9,060 nt of DNA from an uncultured Clostridia bacterium (GCA_937894465.1 CALCRE010000120.1:1-9060); one strand, 5' to 3'; counted from the first letter of the stretch, positions 1-7,114 are shown. Numbers and translations are program-made. Notes: generated from the letters alone by a model not told the origin.

Positions 1-58
1 TCCAGGTATTTTTCACACTATTTGCGTTTTTTCTACATCAAGTTACCATTATATGCCT

Positions 59-553
59 TCATGAATTCGCCGTGGGACCTTTATAAAGATCAATGGCTTC
101 GCAAACCGGCTTGCATGCTCTAATGTCTGTAACACCTTTTTGTGTCTTTATCTCACAAATGATAGGCCGGTCCTCCAAAATCGCCAAAACGTCTTCAAAT
201 AGGGGGATCTTTTCATTACTTCCTTTTAATTTGTATTCAAGCAGTTCCTCGTAAGTCAAATCCCCGATATTTCTTGATACTCCGCACATTCTTTCAAGGT
301 CTTGATCATGAAACACCACAAGATGTTCATCCAATGTTAATTGTACATCCAATTCAACACCGTGACCTAGCCGCTTTGCATTTTCAAAAGCCGTTAACGA
401 GTTTTCCGGTGCATTTTCATCATGATAACCCCTATGGGCAAAAGTTCGAATATCAAATGATTCTATTCTTCTTTCCCCCGGTTTTACCAGAAAGCACATC
501 ATTAAAAAGAGCAATAGAATCACTGAACTTACAATCAAAATTACTTTCAACAT
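59..553 (-). CDS. Membrane-anchored glycerophosphodiester phosphodiesterase, probably C-terminally truncated
   Basis: GDPD-family enzymes hydrolyse glycerophosphodiesters to glycerol-3-phosphate and an alcohol. The 164-residue product has one hydrophobic N-terminal segment (about 3-23), then the first half of a GDPD TIM barrel: the AHRG motif with H40-R41-G42, PEN at 49-51, the metal-binding ELDVQLT with E67 and D69, the second catalytic histidine in VVFHD (H82), and CEIK with E134. Bacterial single-domain members usually have about 240 residues after the anchor, so the last strands of the barrel are missing. The reading ends in GPTANS just after the point where the family continues with an ESF-type strand. 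I chose the ATG at 553 because a GGAG lies 10 bases upstream; a TTG at 562 is possible but would sit almost on that GGAG. The start lies 5 bases after the stop of the upstream MFS gene, so the two are co-transcribed. The enzyme is probably inactive or a pseudogene; a sequence or assembly break at the left edge is an alternative. Confidence 0.8.
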   Translation of the reverse strand: MLKVILIVSSVILLLFLMMCFLVKPGERRIESFDIRTFAHRGYHDENAPENSLTAFENAKRLGHGVELDVQLTLDEHLVVFHDQDLERMCGVSRNIGDLTYEELLEYKLKGSNEKIPLFEDVLAILEDRPIICEIKTQKGVTDIRACKPVCEAIDLYKGPTANS

Positions 554-558
554 ACCGG

Positions 559-1836
559 TCAATCTCCGGTATCCAACATTTCCAATTTGTCTTTGGGTGT
601 GACCGGTTTACTGTCTCCGTGTCTTACCGCAGTCATGGTCACAAACGCCAATGCCATAAACACTGCTGCATAAGGAAACAATGAACGATATCCCACAAAC
701 TCAAGCAGCGCTCCGGATAAAACCGGTGTTATGATTTGGGCTGCCATGGAAAAGGTGTAATAATATCCTGTATATTTTCCGATTTCCGACCCCTTGGACA
801 TTTCAACCACCATAGGATAAGAATTTACATTGATCAACGCCCAACCTACACCGATCAGCGCTAAAAGAATGTTCATGGAAACTTTGTACTCTGTATATGT
901 AAAAGCCAATGAGAAACATATGAACATCAAGACAATCCCCATCATGATGGTTTTCTTTCTTCCTATTTTAGAAGCGATGTATCCGGACGGAATGTACATA
1001 AGTACCGCTGCTGCTGTTGCAAGTAGCATTTTACCGGCAAATCCCCCTCCCTCGATTTTAAGAAAATCCTGCGCGTACTTGGAAAAAGTGGTGGTGACAG
1101 CGTTATATGCCATAAACCAAAAGGATACCGATACTAATATGAACACCAAACTCCGAAACACATCCTTAGGTAATTTTGCAGCACCTCCGGATTGTTCTTC
1201 AGGTTCCGGTACATCCGGTTGCAAACCTTCGATGGTCTTTAACAATTTCTTTTCATTGACGGTCAACACCAATATGGCTACTGATAATACCATCAATGCA
1301 GCTACAATCACAAAGATGGGTAAGTAATTCGGTTTGTCCACCTTTTTAACCATGGTTGAGATCAACACTAACGTCACCATGCCACCTGCAGCACCCATCA
1401 AGTTGATAATGGCATTGGCTTTCGAACGCAGAGGCTTCGGCGTCAGATCCGGCATCAAAGCAACCGCAGGAGAACGGTAAGAACCCATGGCAATCAATGT
1501 GAAGAAAAGGGTTATGATGAATAAAGGCAGGTTTACCCTGTTGTCACTGATTGGCAACAAAGTCATAAAAACCACAGCGCCGACGGTACCCAAGATGATA
1601 AACGGGGTTCTTTTTCCTAAACGTGTATCCACTCGATCTGACCACGCTCCGAATAACGGTAACATAAATAACGCCAATATGTTATCCACGGCCATAATTC
1701 CGCCGGAGAGGGTATCCCCGATCCCGAATGTGTTTTTCAAGATCAACGGGACAATACTGTCATACAGCTGCCAAAAGGCACAGATGGATAGAAACGCAAA
1801 CCCGATTAGAAAAGTCCGTTTGTAATTTAGCTTCAT
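559..1836 (-). CDS. MFS transporter, SLC45/GPH (sugar:cation symporter)-like
   Basis: The 425-residue product is a polytopic membrane protein with about 12 hydrophobic segments split by a charged, proline-rich central loop (around residues 215-240, containing PDVPEPEEQ). After the second segment it carries the GAWSDR motif (63-68) followed by TRLGKRTP (71-78), the pattern of glycoside-pentoside-hexuronide and SLC45-type carriers. A related GRKK motif occurs at the equivalent place in the second half. This supports proton- or sodium-coupled uptake of a sugar or glycoside; the substrate cannot be read from the sequence. The start at 1836 is preferred over the upstream ATG at 1881 because AAGGAG lies 9 bases before it and the protein then opens like its family (MKLNYKRTF, then the first membrane helix). 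The phosphodiesterase gene follows 5 bases downstream. The linkage suggests co-expression, but no shared substrate is demonstrated. Confidence 0.88.
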   Translation of the reverse strand: MKLNYKRTFLIGFAFLSICAFWQLYDSIVPLILKNTFGIGDTLSGGIMAVDNILALFMLPLFGAWSDRVDTRLGKRTPFIILGTVGAVVFMTLLPISDNRVNLPLFIITLFFTLIAMGSYRSPAVALMPDLTPKPLRSKANAIINLMGAAGGMVTLVLISTMVKKVDKPNYLPIFVIVAALMVLSVAILVLTVNEKKLLKTIEGLQPDVPEPEEQSGGAAKLPKDVFRSLVFILVSVSFWFMAYNAVTTTFSKYAQDFLKIEGGGFAGKMLLATAAAVLMYIPSGYIASKIGRKKTIMMGIVLMFICFSLAFTYTEYKVSMNILLALIGVGWALINVNSYPMVVEMSKGSEIGKYTGYYYTFSMAAQIITPVLSGALLEFVGYRSLFPYAAVFMALAFVTMTAVRHGDSKPVTPKDKLEMLDTGD

Positions 1837-1943
1837 AATATGTTTCTCCTTCAACCGTCTTATTAATATATAGATGAACAAGTTACAAAAATGTTTTATG
1901 TTGATCGTTTCCGCCGTCTTCCGGCATTTCTTGTTTCATATAA

Positions 1944-1969
1944 ACTATACCATATATTAGGGCTGTCAA
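1944..1969 (-). promoter_or_regulatory. Candidate promoter for the MFS-phosphodiesterase unit
   Basis: Reading the minus strand there is a perfect TTGACA (-35, 1964-1969) and a TGG-TATAGT extended -10 element (-10 hexamer 1944-1949). The 14-base spacing is shorter than the ideal 17, so the exact pairing is uncertain, but the TGn extension can compensate. It sits about 110 bases upstream of the chosen MFS start, leaving a long leader. That leader includes a small GCCG/CGGC hairpin at 1913-1925. Confidence 0.4.
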
Positions 1970-1998
1970 GAAACGTATTCTGTGTAAAATATCAATAA

Positions 1999-2034
1999 AA
2001 AAAGATTATCCTTGATGCCAAGGACAATCTTTTT
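1999..2034 (-). terminator. Intrinsic terminator of mscL
   Basis: Arms 1999-2014 and 2019-2034 form a hairpin: nine A/T-rich pairs (AAAAAGATT with AATCTTTTT), one A-C mismatch, six pairs TCCTTG/CAAGGA, and the loop ATGC. On the minus strand it begins 18 bases after the mscL stop and runs into a U-tract made from the A-run at 1997-2003. A second set of complementary arms (1981-1989 and 2031-2039) overlaps it. Confidence 0.85.
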
Positions 2035-2052
2035 ACACAATTTAAATATAAA

Positions 2053-2457
2053 TTATTTTTTCTTTAATAAATCGCGGATTTCTGCCAACAATACTTCTTC
2101 TTTTGAAGGAGCGGGAGGAACAGCCGGTTTCGGCGGAGGCGCCACCTCTTTTTTCTTCATTTTACTGATTAGTTTTACCATAAAGAAAATGGATAGAGCG
2201 ATAATGATAAAGTCAAGTGTATTTTGTAAGAACATACCGTACGACAATGTTAGACCTGCGACAGATTCATTTTCTTCCCTGATCACCCATTTTAAAGCAC
2301 TCAAGTCCACTCTTCCTAAAACGATCCCTAATAACGGCATCATAATGTCATTGACAAAAGAAGATACAATTTTCCCGAATGCACCGCCGATGATCACACC
2401 GATCGCCATGTCCATCACGTTACCCTTTAGCGCGAATTTTTTAAACTCTTCCCACAT
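2053..2457 (-). CDS. mscL: Large-conductance mechanosensitive channel MscL
   Basis: MscL is a homopentameric inner-membrane pore that opens under membrane tension and releases solutes during hypo-osmotic shock. The 134-residue product has the family's usual length and layout: amphipathic N-terminal helix (MWEEFKKFALKGNVMD), first membrane helix with the signature AIGVIIGGAFGKIVSSFVND (about 18-37) that lines the pore, a periplasm/exterior-facing loop (about 48-72), second membrane helix (about 78-100), a basic KMKKKE stretch, a proline-rich linker (about 105-117), and a C-terminal helix EVLLAEIRDLLKKK that forms the cytoplasmic bundle. The start has an excellent GGGGGAG site 8 bases upstream. 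It is transcribed alone, divergent from the pyrophosphatase gene, and ends at its own hairpin terminator. Confidence 0.97.
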   Translation of the reverse strand: MWEEFKKFALKGNVMDMAIGVIIGGAFGKIVSSFVNDIMMPLLGIVLGRVDLSALKWVIREENESVAGLTLSYGMFLQNTLDFIIIALSIFFMVKLISKMKKKEVAPPPKPAVPPAPSKEEVLLAEIRDLLKKK

Positions 2458-2514
2458 TTTTTGTTCTCCCCCTTTTATTTATTGATCTTGTTATAGAAAA
2501 CTATTTTCAAATTG

Positions 2515-2544
2515 AATATATCATAAAGGGAAACAGAAAAACAA
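2515..2544 (-). promoter_or_regulatory. Candidate mscL promoter
   Basis: On the minus strand TTGTTT (2539-2544) and TATATT (2515-2520) are separated by 18 bases. A TGA directly before the -10 makes it an extended -10 element. It lies about 58 bases upstream of the mscL start codon in the divergent mscL-pyrophosphatase spacer. Other A/T-rich hexamers nearby could serve instead. Confidence 0.45.
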
Positions 2545-2641
2545 CGTTTTCTGAACTTTTCCCCAAAATTTTGATTTAAGATGGTTAATCGTTCATTTCT
2601 TTCTGTTTGCGTATGAGATTAAAAAAAAGTAATGGAGCTCC

Positions 2642-2670
2642 TTGTATTTCATTATTCTGCATGATATTAT
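2642..2670 (+). promoter_or_regulatory. Promoter of the membrane pyrophosphatase gene
   Basis: TTGTAT (2642-2647) and TATTAT (2665-2670) are separated by the ideal 17 bases, with a TGA immediately before the -10 (extended -10). Transcription would start near 2677, giving a leader of about 34 bases that carries the AGGAG at 2696-2700. A palindrome, GGAGCTCC, lies at 2634-2641 and abuts the -35. Confidence 0.65.
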
Positions 2671-2710
2671 ACATATAAAAATTATAACTATATATAGGAG
2701 TTGAAAATTT

Positions 2711-4810
2711 ATGAATGAACTAGTATCCCAAATTGCAGCAATTGTCGTCGCTGTATTAGCGTTCGCTACTGCATTTTGGCTGTACAGGTGGGTTTCAAGC
2801 CAAGATTCTTCTAACAAAAGAATTGCTGAAGTCGGCCAACTAATTAAAGACGGTGCAAACACCTTCCTTCGTAAGGAATATACTGCATTAAGTGTATTTT
2901 GTGGTGTTGTAGCCCTTTTAATCCTGTTGTTTCTTCCATCCCCAATTTGGATTGGTTCTGCGAAGAAAAACATCATCATGACTTTGGCTTATATTTTTGG
3001 AACTGTTTTTTCTGCAATCGCAGGAAAAATTGGTATCGACATTGCAACCATCGCTAATATTAAGTCTGCAGAAGCTGCTACAAAAGGGATTGAAAAATCT
3101 TTTATGTCCGGTTTCCGCGGCGGCGCTGTTATGGGTATGGCTGTTGTAGGCAGCAGCTTATTAGGTGTTGCATTGGTCATGTGGTTAACAGGTGATACCA
3201 CTGCCTTATTAGGATTCAGTTTCGGTGCGAGCTCATTGGCATTGTTTGCAAAAGCAGGCGGCGGTATCTTTACAAAAACCGCTGACATCAGTGCTGACTT
3301 AGTCGGTAAAGTAGAATTGGGTCTTCCTGAAGATGACCCGAGAAATCCTGCTGTTATTGCTGACAACGTCGGTGATAATGTTGGTGACGTTGCCGGTATG
3401 GGCGCAGACTTGTTTGACTCTCATGTTGCTTCAATGGCAGCTGCATTGGTTATGGCTGCAGCAATCGGCGGAGCTAACGTAACTATGGTTTTCGTTTATG
3501 CTACAATCGGTCTTTTAGCTTCCATTATCGGTGTTGCCGGTGCAAAAATGAAGCCGGACGGAGATCCTACCAGAGCATTAAACTCCAGCACATATGTTAC
3601 GACTGCCATCTTTGCAGTGTTAACCGCATTGGCTACATGGGTATTTGATTTTGAATGGAGAATTTATCTTGCAAGTGTATTCGGTCTTTTAATCGGTGTT
3701 GTCATCGGTATTACCACTGACTACTATACAAACGACGAGAAAAAACCTGTGCGCGATGTTGCACAAGCTTCTACATCCGGCCCGGCTTTCACCATCCTTT
3801 CCGGTATATCAAACGGATTACTTAGTGTGTTGCCGGCAATGGTAGGCGTTGGCGTTACAGCATTAGTTGCTTACTTGGTTTGTGATCCCCTAGGCGAAGG
3901 ATACGCTATGTTCGGTATCTCCATGTCAGCTGTAGGTATGTTATCCATCGTTGGTATGATCATCTCCAATGACGCATACGGCCCCATCGTTGACAATGCC
4001 CGCGGATTGGTTGAAATGGGTAATTTAGGCGATGAAGCTCTTGAAATCACCGATAAGTTGGACAGTGCAGGAAACACAGTTAAAGCCGTTACAAAAGGTT
4101 TTGCTATCAGTGCTGCAGGTCTTACCGTTATCTCCCTATTGGGTGCTTTCATCAGCGAAGTTAATGCTTTCGCAATAGAACATAATGTTCTCAGAGACGG
4201 CGTTATCTTCAAATTGGAAGGCTTCGACGTCATCAATCCTTTGGTATTCTTCGGATTAATGGTAGGTGCTGCTATTCCTGCGGTATTCTCTGCATTGTTG
4301 ATGTTAGGTGTTGATAAGAATGCTCAACGTATGGTTGCTGAAATTCACCGTCAATGGAGAGAAATCAAAGGTTTGAAAGAAGGCAAAGAAGGCGTTGTTC
4401 CTGAATACGATAAATGTATCGAAATCGCTACAACCGGTGCTTTGAGAGAACTGATCCCTGCAGGCTTAATGGCGATTATTGCTACATTGGTTGTTGGATT
4501 CATCGGTGGTGTTGAAGCAATCGGCGGATTCTTAACCGGTAACATTGTCAGCGGACTACTGTTCGCGTTGTTTATGTCCAATGCCGGTGGTACATGGGAT
4601 AACACCAAAAAGTACATTGAATCAGGAAATCACGGGGGAAAAGGCTCTGAAGCCCATAAAGCTGCTGTTGTCGGCGACACGGTAGGCGACCCCTTTAAAG
4701 ATACGGCAGGTCCTTCCATCAATACACAAATTACCGTTGTATCGTTAGTTTCTTCACTAATGGCCGGTATATTCTTAACAACAAACTTAGTGCATATATT
4801 TATGAAATAA
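2711..4810 (+). CDS. hppA: Membrane-bound proton-translocating pyrophosphatase, K+-independent type
   Basis: This integral membrane pump couples hydrolysis of pyrophosphate to ion transport. At 699 residues with about 16 hydrophobic segments it matches full-length family members. Visible signatures are the PPi/Mg site ADLVGKVE (195-202), the aspartate array DNVGDNVGD (218-226), DAYGPIVDNARG (421-432), GGTWDN (626-631) and the C-terminal GDTVGDPFKDTAGPSIN (655-671). The segment GNTVKAVTKG (454-463) has Lys at 458 and Thr at 461. In this family Lys instead of Ala at that place (position 460 in Carboxydothermus numbering) marks K+-independent enzymes, which pump protons; that assignment is by residue correspondence, not assay. 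The start has AGGAG 10 bases upstream. The gene is monocistronic with its own promoter and ends at a strong hairpin. Expected role: recovering biosynthetic PPi energy as proton-motive force. Codon use is regular throughout. Confidence 0.96.
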   Translation: MNELVSQIAAIVVAVLAFATAFWLYRWVSSQDSSNKRIAEVGQLIKDGANTFLRKEYTALSVFCGVVALLILLFLPSPIWIGSAKKNIIMTLAYIFGTVFSAIAGKIGIDIATIANIKSAEAATKGIEKSFMSGFRGGAVMGMAVVGSSLLGVALVMWLTGDTTALLGFSFGASSLALFAKAGGGIFTKTADISADLVGKVELGLPEDDPRNPAVIADNVGDNVGDVAGMGADLFDSHVASMAAALVMAAAIGGANVTMVFVYATIGLLASIIGVAGAKMKPDGDPTRALNSSTYVTTAIFAVLTALATWVFDFEWRIYLASVFGLLIGVVIGITTDYYTNDEKKPVRDVAQASTSGPAFTILSGISNGLLSVLPAMVGVGVTALVAYLVCDPLGEGYAMFGISMSAVGMLSIVGMIISNDAYGPIVDNARGLVEMGNLGDEALEITDKLDSAGNTVKAVTKGFAISAAGLTVISLLGAFISEVNAFAIEHNVLRDGVIFKLEGFDVINPLVFFGLMVGAAIPAVFSALLMLGVDKNAQRMVAEIHRQWREIKGLKEGKEGVVPEYDKCIEIATTGALRELIPAGLMAIIATLVVGFIGGVEAIGGFLTGNIVSGLLFALFMSNAGGTWDNTKKYIESGNHGGKGSEAHKAAVVGDTVGDPFKDTAGPSINTQITVVSLVSSLMAGIFLTTNLVHIFMK

Positions 4811-4833
4811 GAATAGAAAAAATAAGAACAAAC

Positions 4834-4865
4834 AAAAAGATGATTTCACAAGAAATCATCTTTTT
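4834..4865. terminator. Bidirectional intrinsic terminator between hppA and the sirtuin gene
   Basis: A perfect 14-bp stem (AAAAAGATGATTTC, 4834-4847, with its complement at 4852-4865) closes an ACAA loop. On the plus strand it is followed by T residues to 4867, terminating hppA 24 bases after its stop. On the minus strand it ends in five U residues and sits about 23 bases after the sirtuin stop, so it can serve both convergent genes. Confidence 0.92.
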
Positions 4866-4887
4866 TTATACTTTATTATTTTATTAC

Positions 4888-5496
4888 TTACTCCTTATCA
4901 AAAATACCCTGAAGATATTTTTGCACCTTTGCTTCAGCATTATCATTAATCAATGTCACTTTAGTTCCCCTCGCCTTTGCCATATCCGTAAAGATCCAAG
5001 AAGTGGAGGTGACGAAAGAAGTACCCACTACCAAAACCTCTTTTGCATCCATGATCATTTTTGACGCTTGGGCATACAGGGGAATGTTATCCCCATACAA
5101 AACCACATTTGGTTGCAGCTTCTTATGACATGTATCGCAGTACAGAGTCCGGTTCAGCACACTGTAATCGTATTGTTTTTTACAAGATTCACAGTGTACA
5201 TAATCCAAACTGCCATGAATCTCAAGGACATTCTTACTTCCTGCCCGTTTGTGTAGTCCGTCAATGTTCATGGTGATGACCGGTACATCGTATCGAGCCA
5301 AGGCCAGATGTGCAGGATTAGGCTGGGCGATTTGGCAGACCTTTTTCATTTCCATTAACACTTGATAGAAATCTTCGGTGTTTTCATTAAAATAATCTCT
5401 ACTGAGCTTTTCTCTGATGTTTCCCATGTCCTCAAATGTAGGAATCCCGCTAGCTTTGGAAATCCCCGCTCCGGTAAAGGCTAAAATTCTGTACAT
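4888..5496 (-). CDS. SIR2-family NAD-dependent protein deacylase (short, atypical sirtuin)
   Basis: Sirtuins remove acyl groups from lysines using NAD+, or transfer ADP-ribose. The 202-residue product has the Rossmann start FTGAGISKASGIP (7-19), NIDGLH (77-82), the catalytic histidine H94 in EIHGS, a Cys4 zinc site (C102, C105, C120, C123), PNVVLYGDNIP (129-139) and VGTSF (157-161). It is shorter than the usual 230-250 residues. Two conserved positions differ: the loop normally reading GIPDFR is GIPTFED, so the NAD-contacting Arg is absent at its usual place, and TQNIDG is TMNIDG. These changes look like a subfamily feature, not decay, because the frame is intact and the catalytic His and zinc ligands remain. 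The start has AGGAGG about 12 bases upstream, a slightly long spacing. It follows the metallophosphoesterase gene by 50 bases and is probably co-transcribed from that gene's promoter. Substrates are unknown. Confidence 0.9.
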   Translation of the reverse strand: MYRILAFTGAGISKASGIPTFEDMGNIREKLSRDYFNENTEDFYQVLMEMKKVCQIAQPNPAHLALARYDVPVITMNIDGLHKRAGSKNVLEIHGSLDYVHCESCKKQYDYSVLNRTLYCDTCHKKLQPNVVLYGDNIPLYAQASKMIMDAKEVLVVGTSFVTSTSWIFTDMAKARGTKVTLINDNAEAKVQKYLQGIFDKE

Positions 5497-5546
5497 TTAA
5501 AATTCTTCCCTCCTTCTTTACTTATTACATGTTCAATTTTCTTCAA

Positions 5547-6428
5547 TTACACACTGTGCTTTATCTCTATATCAACAATTTCCGGTCTGTTGAAAACACG
5601 TAAATTCACTGTGCTGTTCCCTAACCCTCGACTGACAACCATTTTTGATTTACCTTCCGTATACACCCCTTCGGAATACTTCGGAAAGAAAACTCTCTCA
5701 GGAGATAATAATCCACCTACAGAAGGAATCCGAATCACACCCCCATGGACATGACCGGACAAAACCAAATCCGCACCCCAATCGGCATATGCTCCGAAAA
5801 ACAAAGGATTGTGGGTTAACAACAAATTGAATTCTTTTTGATGGCTGTCTCCAATGGTTGATTTCACATGATTTTTAGTAAATACAACATTTCTAAACTT
5901 CGGTTTTGTCATATTCCGATAATATTGTAGATCAATATGCATTCCGTATAAATTAATATGATCCAATCCCTTTTTTATCACTGTTTTTTCATTATTCAGT
6001 ACCACCGCTCCCGCCTTCCTTATCTTGTTCAGATATTCAGGCAAGAATCCTTCATCCCATAGGGTGGTAAACTGTTCATGGTTTCCGATGATATAAAAGC
6101 AGGGGTACTTTGTTAATTTAGACAATAGGTCTAGAAAGACCGCACCATCATCCCCTTTGTTATTCATCACATCACCGGTGATCGCAATGAGATCAGGCTT
6201 GATTTGGTCAATTTTTCTCATCAACCGTTCGTGGTTCTTTCCGAACCTTTTACTGTGCAAGTCAGACAGTTGACAAATTCGGTATCCGTCAAACCCCAAA
6301 GGTACCTTTTTGGATTCAATCTGATATCGACTAACCTGAATCCAGTTATTCTGAAATGCTTCAAACACCAAAAAAAGGAACACTATGAGACCTATAAGTA
6401 AAAAAGGGGTCTCTATTAAAAAAGCCAT
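5547..6428 (-). CDS. Membrane-anchored metallophosphoesterase, YkuE/YaeI-like
   Basis: The 293-residue product is a calcineurin-like dinuclear metallophosphoesterase. An N-terminal hydrophobic helix (about 3-25) anchors it to the membrane. The metal-binding motifs appear in order: SDLH (D56, H58), GD (85-86), GNHE (115-118), a lone His in LLTHNP (H206) and GHVHGG (225-230). This set is complete, so the enzyme should be active. Related proteins (YaeI and YkuE groups) hydrolyse phosphomonoesters or phosphodiesters, and some LpxH-like relatives act on lipid-linked pyrophosphates; the actual substrate is not readable here. The start is supported by GGAG 8 bases upstream. The sirtuin gene follows 50 bases downstream with no terminator between, implying an operon, though the functional link is unclear. 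Confidence 0.92.
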   Translation of the reverse strand: MAFLIETPFLLIGLIVFLFLVFEAFQNNWIQVSRYQIESKKVPLGFDGYRICQLSDLHSKRFGKNHERLMRKIDQIKPDLIAITGDVMNNKGDDGAVFLDLLSKLTKYPCFYIIGNHEQFTTLWDEGFLPEYLNKIRKAGAVVLNNEKTVIKKGLDHINLYGMHIDLQYYRNMTKPKFRNVVFTKNHVKSTIGDSHQKEFNLLLTHNPLFFGAYADWGADLVLSGHVHGGVIRIPSVGGLLSPERVFFPKYSEGVYTEGKSKMVVSRGLGNSTVNLRVFNRPEIVDIEIKHSV

Positions 6429-6462
6429 TCGGTAAACTCCGTCATATAATCTAGATACAACA

Positions 6463-6491
6463 ATTATATCTCAAATATGACGTTTTTACAA
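6463..6491 (-). promoter_or_regulatory. Promoter of the metallophosphoesterase-sirtuin operon
   Basis: On the minus strand TTGTAA (6486-6491) and a perfect TATAAT (6463-6468) are separated by exactly 17 bases. It lies about 35 bases upstream of the phosphoesterase start codon, giving a short leader that carries the CGGAG ribosome site. Confidence 0.75.
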
Positions 6492-6537
6492 AACATTCAG
6501 GTAATAACTGTTAAGCACTTGTTAAATAATCATTCAC

Positions 6538-6567
6538 TTGTACAATCCCTAGTGCATATAATATAAA
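6538..6567 (+). promoter_or_regulatory. Candidate promoter of the Cu/Zn SOD gene
   Basis: TTGTAC at 6538-6543 can pair with TATAAA at 6562-6567 (18-base spacing). An overlapping perfect TATAAT at 6557-6562 would pair with the weaker TTCACT at 6533-6538, also at 18 bases. Either gives a leader of about 25-35 bases before the ATG at 6599. Just upstream is a repeated CACTTGT (6516-6522 and 6535-6541), the second copy overlapping the -35. Confidence 0.5.
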
Positions 6568-6598
6568 GAAGCCTTAAACTGTTATGGAGGTTTATATA

Positions 6599-7114
6599 AT
6601 GCATAGTTTATCCGGTGACTTTGATAGGACACCCAACCGTCGATTTGAAATACATAGAGCCCGAGCAATCATTGAAGGGGGGCCTTTAAGACCACAAATC
6701 AAGGGGATTGTGACCTTCGAGCGGACTCCTGATGGCACCGAAGTTTGTGTATCTGTGACCGGCTTGCCGAAATACCAACCGGCACAAAGAGGTTCTCCAC
6801 CCATCGGTCCGCACGGATTCCACATTCATGAATATGGAGATAAAACAGTTGGCAATCCAGAAATGCCATTCCAAGCGGCAGGCAGTCATTGGAACCCGGA
6901 TGATCAACCGCACGGAAATCATGCAGGGGATTTTCCTGTATTGTTCTCCCAAGATGGAAATTCCAAGATGTGCTTTATCACCAACAGGTTCAAGCCTACT
7001 GATGTAGTAGGCAGATCCGTGCTCATCCATGAAAACCCGGATGATTACAGAACCCAACCTGCAGGTAACGCAGGAAGAAGGCTGGCTATAGGGATCATAG
7101 AAGCCGACCGGTAA
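6599..7114 (+). CDS. Cu/Zn-type superoxide dismutase, no signal peptide
   Basis: The enzyme family converts superoxide to oxygen and hydrogen peroxide. In this 171-residue product all metal ligands are in place: copper-site H75 and H77 (GFHIHEYGD), bridging H97 (GSHWNP), H144 (VLIHE), and zinc-site H105, H108 and D111 (PHGNHAGD). The loop between H105 and H108 is very short. The active-site Arg is R161 in GNAGRRLA. The cysteines of the conserved intrasubunit disulfide are absent: the C-terminal one is I164, and no Cys occurs between residues 51 and 124. Only C50 and C125 exist. There is no hydrophobic leader or lipobox, so it is probably cytosolic, unlike most bacterial SodC proteins. The start is 6599, because the upstream in-frame ATG at 6584 overlaps the GGAGG (6586-6590) that sits 8 bases before 6599. 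The gene is monocistronic and divergent from the phosphoesterase operon. Confidence 0.9.
   Translation: MHSLSGDFDRTPNRRFEIHRARAIIEGGPLRPQIKGIVTFERTPDGTEVCVSVTGLPKYQPAQRGSPPIGPHGFHIHEYGDKTVGNPEMPFQAAGSHWNPDDQPHGNHAGDFPVLFSQDGNSKMCFITNRFKPTDVVGRSVLIHENPDDYRTQPAGNAGRRLAIGIIEADR

Noticed and set aside
830..1327. Long open frame on the plus strand across the MFS gene
   Set aside because: It is antisense to a well-supported transporter, has no ribosome site and no recognisable domain.
1837..1881. N-terminal extension of the MFS protein to the ATG at 1881
   Set aside because: The extension contains the AAGGAG site serving the ATG at 1836 and adds a non-family leader.
1913..1925. GCCG-TCTTC-CGGC hairpin in the MFS leader as a riboswitch or operator
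   Set aside because: Only four base pairs; too small to support a regulatory call.
6584..6598. Upstream ATG as the SOD start
   Set aside because: This ATG overlaps the GGAGG at 6586-6590 that is ideally placed for the ATG at 6599.
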